Assembly: GCF_029892515.1 (NCBI RefSeq)
Contig: NZ_JARXVF010000001.1
Coordinates: 1,674,001-1,738,000, forward strand
DNA length: 64,000 nt
From: Pseudaminobacter soli (ex Li et al. 2025)
GTDB lineage: Bacteria > Pseudomonadota > Alphaproteobacteria > Rhizobiales > Rhizobiaceae
Reading direction: 5' to 3'
The notes below the pieces were generated by a model. The model was given only the letters and a program-made list of their open reading frames with translations. It ran no database searches and was not told the DNA's origin. The translations under genes were made by a program, and so were the position numbers. This document shows, in pieces, positions 1 through 8,474 of the stretch (within the stretch, counting starts at the first letter, position 1; every line of letters starts with the position of its first letter).

Positions 1-199
1 CTGACCTTCAACAATGGAATTTGCTACACTTCTTTGCAACGAGCATTTTTCATCCAAAAACGGAGCGAACCAACTTTCAATGCACCGGTCTGGAACGCTG
101 ATCACAATTTTGGAACAATCCACACCTCTGCTTACAAGATTATCGTGTATCTCTTGCTCAATATCCTCTGCCTTCTGAGGCCTCTGCTCACGATCCAAT

Positions 200-469
200 A
201 TGCTGCGCTGCTCGGATGGCTCCTATTACACTGGGCTGACCAAGCAGGAGGTCGAAGCACGGGTGTGGGAGCACAATGAGGGCATCTACGACGGATACAC
301 CTCCAAGCGGCGGCCGGTGGAACTGGTGTTCACCGAAACCTATGACCTGATCATCGATGCAATTGCGCGGGAGCGGCAGATCAAGCGCTGGTCGCGCGCC
401 AAGAAGGAAGCGCTGATCGCGCTCGCCTATGAAAGGCTGCCGGAATTGGCGAGCCGGAAGAAAAGATAG
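200..469 (+). CDS. GIY-YIG endonuclease-superfamily protein, possibly 5'-truncated
   Basis: This 89-aa protein has the GIY-YIG fold signatures after the first strand: YTGLT at the YIG position, the catalytic-type Arg in EARVWEHN, and Glu in VFTE, followed by the REK-rich tail seen in UPF0213-type proteins. Relatives normally begin about six residues earlier with a hydrophobic strand (VYxLRCSDG). Here the frame is closed by a TGA at 176-178, so only the ATG at 200 is available and the first strand is shortened to MLRC. The gene may therefore be slightly truncated or altered at its start. Its role, probably as a DNA-repair-type nuclease, cannot be set from sequence. Its last codons run into the intergenic repeat that begins near 465. 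Confidence 0.72.
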   Translation: MLRCSDGSYYTGLTKQEVEARVWEHNEGIYDGYTSKRRPVELVFTETYDLIIDAIARERQIKRWSRAKKEALIALAYERLPELASRKKR

Positions 470-660
470 CTGGAGCCACCCTCGTGGTTCGAGGCTCCGT
501 TCCGCTTCGCTCCACTCCGCACCTCACCATGAGGGCGGGGGTGTGGCACGGCGCTCAACTTTGAGGGTTGGAGTGCCGCTGCCGTTCTTAAGGGTGGGGC
601 AGCGCGAACGTCCCTCATCCTGAGGAGGCGCCGTGAGCCGCCGTCTCGAAGGACGCACCT
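465..660. repeat. Intergenic palindromic repeat, copy A
   Basis: This block contains CCCTCGTGGTTCGAGGCTCC, CACCTCACCATGAGGG and a palindromic CTCATCCTGAGGAGGCGC...CCGTCTCGAAGGACG part. It matches the reverse complement of 7147-7272 nearly base for base, apart from about 70 extra bases in the middle. It lies between the GIY-YIG gene and the end of lepA. Repeats of this look are scattered between genes in many Hyphomicrobiales genomes. It has no coding potential of its own. Confidence 0.8.
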
Positions 661-683
661 CACAATGAGGGATTTAGCGTGCG

Positions 684-2498
684 CTAGTTATCACCCATCT
701 TGAGCGCCTGGATGAACGCTTCCTGCGGGATGTCCACCTTGCCGAACTGGCGCATGCGCTTCTTGCCTTCCTTCTGCTTTTCCAGAAGTTTGCGCTTACG
801 CGACACGTCGCCGCCGTAGCACTTGGCGGTGACGTCCTTGCGCAGGGCCGAGATGGTTTCGCGCGCGATGATGCGGCCGCCGATGGCCGCCTGGATCGGA
901 ATCTTGAACATGTGCTGCGGGATCAGCTCTTTCAGCTTCTCGCACATGACGCGGCCGCGCTTTTCGGCCGCCGTGCGGTGCACCAGCATGGAGAGCGCGT
1001 CCACCGGCTCGTCATTGACCAGGATCGACATCTTCACCAGGTCGCCTTCGCGATAATCGGTGAGGTGGTAGTCGAAGCTGGCATAGCCTTTCGAGATCGA
1101 CTTCAGCCGGTCGTAGAAGTCGAACACGACTTCGTTGAGCGGCAGGTCGTAGACCAGCATGGCGCGCTTGCCGACGTAGGAAAGGTCGGCCTGGATGCCG
1201 CGCCTGTCCTGGCAAAGCTTCAGGATGCCGCCGAGATAGTCGTCGGGGGTGAGGATGGTGGCGCGGATCCACGGCTCCTCGATGTGGGCGATCTTGACCA
1301 CGTCGGGCATGTCGGCCGGGTTGTGCAGCTCCTTCACATCGCCGTCGTTCATGACCATGCGGTAGACGACCGACGGGGCGGTGGCGATGAGGTCGAGGTT
1401 GAACTCGCGCTCCAGCCGCTCCTGGATGATTTCGAGGTGCAGAAGGCCCAGGAAGCCGCAGCGGAAGCCGAAGCCGAGTGCCGCCGAGGTTTCCATCTCG
1501 AAGGAGAAGCTCGCGTCGTTGAGGCGCAGCTTGCCCATTGCCGCGCGGAGATCTTCAAAGTCCGCGGCGTCGACCGGGAACAGGCCGCAGAACACCACCG
1601 GCTGCGCCGGCTTGAAGCCCGGCAGGGCCTGTTCGGTGGGGCGGCGGTCGTCGGTGATGGTGTCGCCGACGCGCGTGTCTGCCACTTCCTTGATCGAGGC
1701 GGTGATGAAGCCGAACTCGCCGGGGCCGATCTCGTCGGCCTGGATCATCTTGGGCGTGAAGAAGCCGGTGCGTTCGACCGGATATTTTGCGCCGGTGCCC
1801 ATCATGCGGATGGTCTGGCCCTTCTTGAGCACGCCGTCGATGACGCGCACCAGAACGATGACGCCGAGATAGGCGTCGTACCAGCTGTCGACCAGCATGG
1901 CCTTGAGCGGCTTGGACGCATCGCCCGCGCGCGGGGCGGGAAGCTGCTTGATGATCGCCTCAAGCACGTCCTCGATGCCGAGGCCGGTCTTGGCCGAGAT
2001 GTAGACGGCCTGGCTGGCGTCGATGCCGATGACTTCCTCGACCTGCTCCTTGATGCGCTCGGGCTCGGCGGCGGGCAGGTCGATCTTGTTCAGCACCACG
2101 ACGATCTCGTGGTTGTTGTCGATGGCCTGGTAGACGTTGGCGAGCGTCTGCGCCTCGACGCCCTGGGAGGCGTCGACCACCAGCAGCGAGCCTTCGCATG
2201 CAGCGAGGCTGCGCGACACTTCATAGGCGAAGTCGACGTGGCCGGGCGTATCGATGAGGTTGAGGACGTAGTCCTCGCCGTTCTTGGCGCGGTAGTTGAG
2301 GCGCACGGTCTGCGCCTTGATGGTGATGCCGCGCTCGCGCTCGATGTCCATATTGTCGAGCACTTGCTCCTTGCCCGCCATTTCGCGCGCGTCTAGGCCG
2401 CCGGTCATCTGGATGAGCCGGTCGGCGAGCGTGGATTTGCCATGGTCGATATGGGCGACGATGGAGAAATTGCGGATGTGATCGAGCGGTGTGGTCAT
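684..2498 (-). CDS. lepA: Elongation factor 4 (LepA), back-translocating ribosomal GTPase
   Basis: LepA is a translational GTPase that acts on stalled or mis-translocated ribosomes. The 604-aa product has the usual length. It carries the G1 loop AHIDHGKST near residue 16, DTPGH, and NKID, followed by the EF-G-like domains and the LepA-specific C-terminal domain ending in KMGDN. An upstream in-frame ATG at 2522 would add eight residues. The ATG at 2498 ([11 protein letters not shown]) fits the family start and is chosen. The gene is convergent with the repeat block and divergent from the LysE-type gene. Confidence 0.97.
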   Translation of the reverse strand: MTTPLDHIRNFSIVAHIDHGKSTLADRLIQMTGGLDAREMAGKEQVLDNMDIERERGITIKAQTVRLNYRAKNGEDYVLNLIDTPGHVDFAYEVSRSLAACEGSLLVVDASQGVEAQTLANVYQAIDNNHEIVVVLNKIDLPAAEPERIKEQVEEVIGIDASQAVYISAKTGLGIEDVLEAIIKQLPAPRAGDASKPLKAMLVDSWYDAYLGVIVLVRVIDGVLKKGQTIRMMGTGAKYPVERTGFFTPKMIQADEIGPGEFGFITASIKEVADTRVGDTITDDRRPTEQALPGFKPAQPVVFCGLFPVDAADFEDLRAAMGKLRLNDASFSFEMETSAALGFGFRCGFLGLLHLEIIQERLEREFNLDLIATAPSVVYRMVMNDGDVKELHNPADMPDVVKIAHIEEPWIRATILTPDDYLGGILKLCQDRRGIQADLSYVGKRAMLVYDLPLNEVVFDFYDRLKSISKGYASFDYHLTDYREGDLVKMSILVNDEPVDALSMLVHRTAAEKRGRVMCEKLKELIPQHMFKIPIQAAIGGRIIARETISALRKDVTAKCYGGDVSRKRKLLEKQKEGKKRMRQFGKVDIPQEAFIQALKMGDN

Positions 2499-2810
2499 GG
2501 CCGCGCATTTAGCAGGGGGCACGCAAAAGGCAAAGGAGATTCATGCCGGAATGCGCGCGCAAACCGGCCTTTCGCGTGTCGGAGCCCGGCTTCCTGCTCC
2601 GGCCGCAGACGACAGCTTCCTGCAACTTCGTTCAAACGGAGGATGCGCGGGCGGCGCATTGCGCGGAAAATCCTCGTTCGTGGTGTCTGGGAACGGCGCA
2701 GCGATCACCCCGAGCGAGGCTGGAATGGGCGGCAACTGCAGATCGTCTGGTTGTTTGGGAAGTCTTGGGGCCGGCGTTTGCCGCAGCCTTTCGAATGCCG
2801 GCGGCCGGCC

Positions 2811-3437
2811 ATGACGACACAGCCGGAGCCGATGTCGGTCCTGCAACTGGGGCTGGCGCTGGGCCTTGCGTCGATCCTCTCGGTCGGCCCGAACAATCTG
2901 ATGATGCTGAGGGCGGCGATCGGCCGGACGCGGCCGGTGACCGTCGCGGCGACCGTCTGGGCCAGCTACAACGCGCTGGCCGCCGTCGGCATCGTGCTCG
3001 GCGCGGAGATCAACGAGCAGAGTGCCTGGCTCACCAAGGTGCTGCCCTGGCTTGGCGTCGTCGCGCTGCTCTATTTCGCGACGTCATCGCTGCGCAAGGC
3101 GCTGTCGCGGGCGGTGACGGACGAACGTCCCGCGGAGAGCACACACATCGCCAGTTCGTTGCGGACGATATGGCTCAATCCGCTGACCTACCTGGAGCGG
3201 CTGGTCATGCCGAGCGTTGTTGCCGCCGATCTCGACGATCCGGTGCTACGCCTGTTGCTCTTCTTCGGCCTCGCCGGCGCTTCCACGATGAACTGCTTCA
3301 GCTACACGCTCGGCGGGCGGCTGCTCGCGCGCGTCATCCGCAGCCCGCGGGGCTTGCGCATCTTCGATTGTGCTGCAGGCTTGCTCCTGATCTGTCTGGC
3401 CAGCGCAGGCGCGCTGACGCTGCTTGCCCGCAACTAG
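2811..3437 (+). CDS. LysE/ArgO-family amino-acid exporter
   Basis: This is an integral membrane protein of about 208 aa. It has the LysE-family start (LGLALGLASILSVGPNNLMML, with the conserved GPNN), several hydrophobic segments, and the NPLTYLE motif in the middle, where this family usually has NP. Such proteins export amino acids; the substrate here is not known. The ATG at 2811 gives MTTQPEPMSV and an internal ATG at 2832 is equally possible; neither has a strong ribosome site. The stop overlaps the stop of cydB, which comes from the other strand, in a shared CTAG at 3434-3437, so the two genes converge with no terminator space. Confidence 0.78.
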   Translation: MTTQPEPMSVLQLGLALGLASILSVGPNNLMMLRAAIGRTRPVTVAATVWASYNALAAVGIVLGAEINEQSAWLTKVLPWLGVVALLYFATSSLRKALSRAVTDERPAESTHIASSLRTIWLNPLTYLERLVMPSVVAADLDDPVLRLLLFFGLAGASTMNCFSYTLGGRLLARVIRSPRGLRIFDCAAGLLLICLASAGALTLLARN

Positions 3438-4441
3438 TCGTAGGTCAGTTCCGATGCTTTTCCACCAAACACCCGGTAGGCGTAGAGCGAATAGCCGAGG
3501 ATGACGGGCAGCACGATCAGCGTGCCGACAAGTATGATGGCGAGGCTTTCGGTGGAGGCGGCGGCCTGCCAGATGGTCAGCTTTTCGGGCACGACATAGG
3601 GGTAGAACGACCAGCCAAGGCCGGCGAAGCCGAGCACGAAGATGGCCGCGAGTGTCAGGAACGGCAGCATGGCGTGGCGGTCGCCCTCCTTGGGGAGGTG
3701 AAAGGTCTGCCACCAGAGCCAGACGAACAGGATGACCGACAGGATCGGCAGCGGCGCCACATAGAGCATGTCGGGCAAGGTGAACCAGCGGTCGAAGATG
3801 CGGGGGCTGGTGAGCGGCGTTGCGGCCGACACGGCCAGCATGCCGAGCGCGGTCAGCACCAAAAGGTTGCGCAGCCAGCGCACCGCCTTGTGCTGCAGCT
3901 CGCCCTCGGTCTTGTAGATCAGCCAGGCCGCGCCCATCGCCGCATAGGAAGCGGCGAGGCACAGCGCCACCAGCACGCCGAAGGCCATGGCGGCAAGGCT
4001 GGTGTCGAGCCCCAGCACATAGATGCCGAGCATGTAGCCCTGCGCCAGCGAGGCAAGCACGGAGCCCACGAAGAAGGCGCGGTTCCAGCGACGCTTGCGG
4101 TGGACGGGCACCTTGGCGCGGAAATCGAAGGCGACGCCACGCAGGATGAGCCCGAGCAGCAGGACGAAGACCGGCAGATAGAGCGCGGTGAGAATGACGC
4201 CGTGCGCGAAGGGGAAGGCCACGAGCAGAAGCCCGACGGCGAGCACCAGCCAGGTTTCGTTGGCGTCCCAGAACGGGCCAATGGCCGAGATCATCGTGTC
4301 CTTCTCGTGGTCGGAGGCAATGCCGAAAAGGATGCCGACGCCAAGGTCGAAGCCGTCGAGCACGACATAGATGAGGATCGACACGCCCATGAGGCAGGCG
4401 AAGACGAATGGCAGGATGGTGGACCAGTCCAGGTTCGACAT
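3434..4441 (-). CDS. cydB: Cytochrome bd-type quinol oxidase subunit II
   Basis: CydB is the second subunit of the bd-type/cyanide-insensitive quinol oxidase in the inner membrane, which reduces oxygen with quinol electrons. The 335-aa protein begins with the family hallmark FVFACLMGVSILIYVVLDGFD and contains the GPFWDANETWLV motif and about eight to nine hydrophobic helices. It starts four bases after cydA and is clearly co-transcribed with it. It ends in the CTAG shared with the LysE-type gene. Confidence 0.95.
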   Translation of the reverse strand: MSNLDWSTILPFVFACLMGVSILIYVVLDGFDLGVGILFGIASDHEKDTMISAIGPFWDANETWLVLAVGLLLVAFPFAHGVILTALYLPVFVLLLGLILRGVAFDFRAKVPVHRKRRWNRAFFVGSVLASLAQGYMLGIYVLGLDTSLAAMAFGVLVALCLAASYAAMGAAWLIYKTEGELQHKAVRWLRNLLVLTALGMLAVSAATPLTSPRIFDRWFTLPDMLYVAPLPILSVILFVWLWWQTFHLPKEGDRHAMLPFLTLAAIFVLGFAGLGWSFYPYVVPEKLTIWQAAASTESLAIILVGTLIVLPVILGYSLYAYRVFGGKASELTYD

Positions 4442-4445
4442 GGCT

Positions 4446-5810
4446 TTACTCCGTGTCGTGCGCGGGTTGCGACAGCGGCCTGTCCAGCACGCCCGGCAGT
4501 GGCGACTCGTCGCCCTCCTTGGCCGCCCTGAGCGACAGGTGAACCAGCGTGCCGAGATAGGCGACGATCAGCACGATGTAGAGCAGCGTGTAGAGGATCA
4601 GCGTCAGTGCGACATGCTCGGCGGGAACCGGGCCGACGGCTTCGGCCGTTCGCAGTACGCCGGTGACCAGCCAGGGCTGGCGGCCGATCTCGGTGGTGTA
4701 CCAGCCGGCGAGCGTGGCGAGCCAGCCCGACAGCGTCATGGGCACGAGGATGATGGCGAGCCACCTAGGCATCTTGCCGCGCCGCCAGAGGTTCCAGGCG
4801 GCGACCCACGAGACGATCAGCATGATGATGGCGGTCCCCACCATGATGCGGAACGCCCAGAAGACGGGCGCGACCGGCGGATGGTTGTCGCCAAATTCGT
4901 TGAGGCCCTGCACCACGCCATTGGCGCTGTGCCGCAGGATGAGGCTCGCGCCGCCCGGAATGCTGACTTCGAATCTGTTTTGCCGCGTTGCCTCGTCGGG
5001 AAGGGCAAACAGGATAAGCGGCACGTTGGCGCGCGTTTCCCAATTGGCTTCCATGGCCGCCACCTTCTGCGGCTGGTATTCCAGCGTGTTGAGGCCGTGC
5101 TGGTCGCCGGCGAAGATCTGCAGCGGGATCAACACGGCTGCCAGGTAGACGCCGGTGCGCATCGCTTTCCACATCGCGTCCGACCGGTCGCCCGCCAGAT
5201 AGCGCAGCGCCGAGAGGCCGGCGATGAAGAATGCGACTGTCAGGCCCGATGCCAGGAGCATGTGCACCAGGCGATAGATGAAGGACGGGTTGAAGACGAC
5301 CTGCCACCAACTGGTCGCGTGGGCGACGCCGTCGCGAATCTCGAAGCCGATCGGCGTCTGCATCCAGGAGTCCAGGGCCAGGATCCAGAAGGCCGACAGA
5401 GTCGTGCCGAATGCGACCAGAACGGTGGCGGCCGTGTGCACCTTGTTTGACACCCGGCGGAAGCCGAACAGCATGATGCCGAGGAACACCGCCTCGAGGA
5501 AGAAGGCCGTCAGCACCTCATAGGCGAGCAGCGGGCCCGCGATATTGCCGACGCGCTGCATAAAGATCGGCCAGTTGGTGCCGAACTGGAAGCTCATGGT
5601 GATGCCGGTGACGATGCCGATCGCGAAGGACAGAGCGAAAACCTTCACCCAGGTGAAGTAGGCGCGCATCCAGGCCGGATCGGAGGTGCTGTTGTAGCGC
5701 AGCTTGAAGAAGAGAAGGACCCAACCGAGGGCGATGGTCAGCGAAGGAAACAGAATGTGGAAGGAAATATTCGCAGCGAACTGTACGCGCGACAACATCA
5801 CCGGATCCAT
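4446..5810 (-). CDS. cydA: Cytochrome bd-type quinol oxidase subunit I
   Basis: CydA carries the haems and the quinol site of the bd oxidase. The ATG at 5810 (MDPVMLSRVQFA) is preceded by GGGAGA and gives 454 aa; an upstream in-frame extension to 5921 has no family support. Visible landmarks are the haem-ligand His18 in ISFHILFP, the GRQPW motif near residue 390, and a Q-loop region with QKVAAMEANWETR. The Q-loop is short, as in the cyanide-insensitive (CIO) group rather than the E. coli long-loop form. The gene is first in a cydAB operon, 117 bp downstream of the dmeF-like gene on the same strand. Confidence 0.96.
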   Translation of the reverse strand: MDPVMLSRVQFAANISFHILFPSLTIALGWVLLFFKLRYNSTSDPAWMRAYFTWVKVFALSFAIGIVTGITMSFQFGTNWPIFMQRVGNIAGPLLAYEVLTAFFLEAVFLGIMLFGFRRVSNKVHTAATVLVAFGTTLSAFWILALDSWMQTPIGFEIRDGVAHATSWWQVVFNPSFIYRLVHMLLASGLTVAFFIAGLSALRYLAGDRSDAMWKAMRTGVYLAAVLIPLQIFAGDQHGLNTLEYQPQKVAAMEANWETRANVPLILFALPDEATRQNRFEVSIPGGASLILRHSANGVVQGLNEFGDNHPPVAPVFWAFRIMVGTAIIMLIVSWVAAWNLWRRGKMPRWLAIILVPMTLSGWLATLAGWYTTEIGRQPWLVTGVLRTAEAVGPVPAEHVALTLILYTLLYIVLIVAYLGTLVHLSLRAAKEGDESPLPGVLDRPLSQPAHDTE

Positions 5811-5927
5811 CAGGATTCTCCCGCTCTGTTTCGCGCGGAAAAATAGGGCGAATGTCGCGCCGGTCAAAAGCGGCGGGGCAAGAATAGCCGGGAGCCACAG
5901 GCCGTATTTCGTACCATTCAACGCCGC

Positions 5928-6863
5928 TTATGCGGCGTGAACCTCGACGGTTACATGCGAGAGCCTGGGCAGGCCAGCGAGCCGGGACTTGTAGCTTTCG
6001 GGTTGCTGCGGCAGCGCCGAGACGACGGAGACGATGAGCCCCATGTGGCCCGGCCCCAGCCGCCACAGATGGAGATCCGCGACGCGGTCGCCGTCACGCT
6101 CGAGAAGCCGGCGCACACGGGCTGCGAGCGCATCGTCGGCGCGGGCGTCGAGCAGCACGGCACCGGAAGTCCGCAGCAGGCCCCAGGACCAGCTGGCGAT
6201 GACGAAGGCGCCGATAATGCCCACCACCGCGTCCATCCAGATCCAGCCATAGAGCCAGCCGGCGAGCAGGCCGAAGATGGCAAGCACCGAGGTCATGGCG
6301 TCGGCCAGCACATGCAGATAGGCTGAGCGGAGATTGTGGTCGTCATGCGCATGATGGTGGTGGTGCGCGTGATGGTCATGATGGTGGTGCGCGTGATCGC
6401 GGTCGCCACCACCCGACAGCAGCCAGGCGCTGACCAGATTGACGCCAAGGCCGAGCACGGCCACGGCGATTGCGTCGTTGAAGCGGATGGGAACGGGCTC
6501 GACGAGCCGCATCGCAGACTCATAGACGATCATCACCGCGATCACCGCCAGAACGATGGCGCTGGTATAGCCGGCAAGCTCGCCGAACTTGCCGGTGCCG
6601 AAGGCAAAGCGGTCGTCCCGCGCATGGCGGCGCGCATAGGCATAGGCCGCCGCCGTGATAGCCAGCGCGCCGGCATGGGTGGACATGTGAAAGCCGTCGG
6701 CCAGAAGGGCCATGGAGTTGAAGAGCAGGCCGGCGACGATCTCGCCCACCATCATGGCGAATGTCAGCGCGATGACCATGTAGGTGCGGCGTGCGTTGCG
6801 GTCGTGATGCTCGCCGAGGAAGACGTGGTCGTGGGTATATCGTTCGATGGGCAGCGAGTTCAT
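5928..6863 (-). CDS. dmeF: Cation diffusion facilitator, DmeF-like Co/Ni efflux protein
   Basis: This 311-aa inner-membrane antiporter expels divalent metal ions. It has the CDF metal sites ADGFHMSTHAG in helix 2 and HVLADAMTSV in helix 5, a cytosolic loop of alternating His and Asp near residues 150-172, and a C-terminal cytoplasmic domain. The N-terminal THDHVFLGEHHDRNARRT and the His in place of the second Asp at the first site (HMSTH) are typical of DmeF-type cobalt/nickel exporters. The usual repressor gene dmeR is not next to it; only a G-tract palindrome lies upstream. The metal preference is inferred from family resemblance. Confidence 0.85.
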   Translation of the reverse strand: MNSLPIERYTHDHVFLGEHHDRNARRTYMVIALTFAMMVGEIVAGLLFNSMALLADGFHMSTHAGALAITAAAYAYARRHARDDRFAFGTGKFGELAGYTSAIVLAVIAVMIVYESAMRLVEPVPIRFNDAIAVAVLGLGVNLVSAWLLSGGGDRDHAHHHHDHHAHHHHHAHDDHNLRSAYLHVLADAMTSVLAIFGLLAGWLYGWIWMDAVVGIIGAFVIASWSWGLLRTSGAVLLDARADDALAARVRRLLERDGDRVADLHLWRLGPGHMGLIVSVVSALPQQPESYKSRLAGLPRLSHVTVEVHAA

Positions 6864-6936
6864 GACCGGCCTCTCAAAGATATTTGGTGATCTCCCGAAA
6901 CCCGGGATCGTTGACGTGGCTCATGCGGATAACCTT

Positions 6937-6952
6937 ATCCCCCGCAGGGGAT
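6937..6952. promoter_or_regulatory. Candidate metal-responsive operator upstream of dmeF
   Basis: ATCCCCCGCAGGGGAT is a near-perfect palindrome (6-bp arms ATCCCC/GGGGAT) about 75 bp before the dmeF start. CsoR/RcnR/DmeR-family repressors bind G-tract dyads flanked by AT. The placement and shape fit such a site, but no regulator gene is adjacent, so the assignment is an inference. Confidence 0.35.
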
Positions 6953-6984
6953 GCGGCAAGGGTCGCTGCTGGAAACTGGCGCCT

Positions 6985-7272
6985 GGCGCCCTCGTGGTTC
7001 GAGTCCCGGCCTTGTTGGGCTTGCGATCAACGCCCCACGCCGTGCGGGCCGGGCACCTCACCATGAGGGCTACTGGAATGCCGCAATGCCAACCTTGGAC
7101 GTTCGAAATTGGGAAGCCAAGGGGGCGGCACGCTCGCGAGATGATGGGTGCGTCCTTCGAGACGGCGGCTCACGCCGCCTCCTCAGGATGAGGAACGTTG
7201 GCGCTGCCCCACCCTCATGGTGAGGTGCGAAGCGGAGCGGAGCCTCGAACCACGAGGGTGGCTCCAGCTATC
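6985..7272. repeat. Intergenic palindromic repeat, copies B and C
   Basis: Two partial copies of the family seen at 465-660 lie here in opposite orientations. Copy B (6989-7069) holds CCCTCGTGGTTCGAG and CACCTCACCATGAGGG in the same direction as copy A. Copy C (7147-7272) is the reverse complement of copy A, including the flanking AAGATAGCTGGAGCC. Together they can form a long hairpin. No convincing gene lies between dmeF and the DUF2156 gene. Confidence 0.78.
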
Positions 7273-7284
7273 TTCTCTCTCGGC

Positions 7285-8394
7285 TCACACCGCCTTGCAC
7301 AGGCGCAAGAGCGCCATGACCTCGAGCGGGGTGGCCCGCTTGAAGGCGATATAGGTGGGCTCTTCCTCGCCGTGGAAGCGGCGCTTGAAGGCGGCCTGTC
7401 CCTGCAGGTTGAAGACGCGCCGGTTGATGTGGCCCGAGTTGTAGGCGCGGGAGAACATCGAGCGCCAGAAAGGGCTTTCGTCAAAGCCGCTTTCGCGGAT
7501 GTCGGCCAGCGGCGACAGGCCGAGCGTGACGAGGCCCCGCCCCTCCTTGCGGAAGCGGTCGACGGCGAATTTCGTCAGTCCGATTTCTGCATGCGGGGTG
7601 GTTTCGGCAAATTTGCGCTTGAAGGCGGTGGTGTAGCCGACGACCTCGCCGCCCCTGAAGATCGGGTCGAAGTCGAGCAGCGCCACCGCCCGCGCATCCG
7701 GATCGATCAGCACGAAACGGCGCATGCCGTCGCCGAGGCTGGTGCGGAATGGCCGGTTGAGAAAGCGCATCTCCCAGCGCTTGACGACGCGCTCGGCGCG
7801 CCAGCTGTCCGACAGGCGCTTGACGTGTTCGTGCGAGGCGACGCTGCCGTCGTCCTCGATGATGGAATAGCCGTGCTTGAACAGCCAGCGCTCGGAATAG
7901 CGCACGGTTTCGTTGCGCGTACCGGAGAAATCATGCGCGGGCAAAGGCAGGCGGGTGTCGATGCCGGCGCGGTTGATGCGGTAGCCGAGCCCGGCAAGCA
8001 CGCGGGCGGTCTCTTCGCCGATCTGGACGAACCAGGGGGTGCGCGCCGCCTCGATGAAACGTCTGAGATAGGCAGGCCTTTCGCCCTGCGCCGCGACCGG
8101 ATCGCCCAGCGCGAAATGCTGGCCCATCTTGGTGGAAAAGGCGATGTAGCCGTCGGCATCGCCGAAATAGCTGAGATCGTCCTGGATCGCGGTGGAATAG
8201 GCGAGCGAGAAGTCGCCGTGGCGGCGCACCAGCCGCAGCCGGTCCTCGAATGCCAGCTCCATGCGCGGCACGGTGGCGGCGCGCCAGTCGAGCAAGGCGT
8301 CGAAACTCTTGCGTAGGAACCGCATGCTTTGGTCAAGTCCCCGTGCCGCGGCGACAAGAAGATCCCCGTCATCTTCTTTGGCCGGCAAAGCCAC
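7285..8394 (-). CDS. DUF2156 protein, LPG-synthase C-terminal-domain family
   Basis: This 369-aa soluble protein matches the GNAT-like C-terminal domain found in phosphatidylglycerol lysyltransferases (DUF2156). Family-like stretches include YIAFSTKMGQHFALGDPVA, FRRGGEVVGYTTAFKRK and IGLTKFAVDRFRKEG. It lacks the multi-helix flippase part of MprF, so it is the stand-alone form, probably an aminoacyl- or acyl-transferase. The substrate is unknown. It is transcribed divergently from the flavin monooxygenase, with an 80-bp gap. Confidence 0.72.
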   Translation of the reverse strand: MALPAKEDDGDLLVAAARGLDQSMRFLRKSFDALLDWRAATVPRMELAFEDRLRLVRRHGDFSLAYSTAIQDDLSYFGDADGYIAFSTKMGQHFALGDPVAAQGERPAYLRRFIEAARTPWFVQIGEETARVLAGLGYRINRAGIDTRLPLPAHDFSGTRNETVRYSERWLFKHGYSIIEDDGSVASHEHVKRLSDSWRAERVVKRWEMRFLNRPFRTSLGDGMRRFVLIDPDARAVALLDFDPIFRGGEVVGYTTAFKRKFAETTPHAEIGLTKFAVDRFRKEGRGLVTLGLSPLADIRESGFDESPFWRSMFSRAYNSGHINRRVFNLQGQAAFKRRFHGEEEPTYIAFKRATPLEVMALLRLCKAV

Positions 8395-8474
8395 TCTTGC
8401 TCAAAATCTTCGGTTGCGCCACAAAGATCGCACCAGCGCGCCGTGTCCACGGCAGAAAATCCAGCGAGAGTCAC

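Noticed and set aside
912-2396. Long open frame opposite lepA
   Set aside because: It is antisense to a complete, well-conserved lepA gene and has the composition expected of a GC-rich shadow frame.
2543-4531. 662-aa open frame across the LysE-type gene and cydB
   Set aside because: It runs over two clear genes on both strands and shows the Arg/Gly/Ala/Asp-rich content of a GC shadow.
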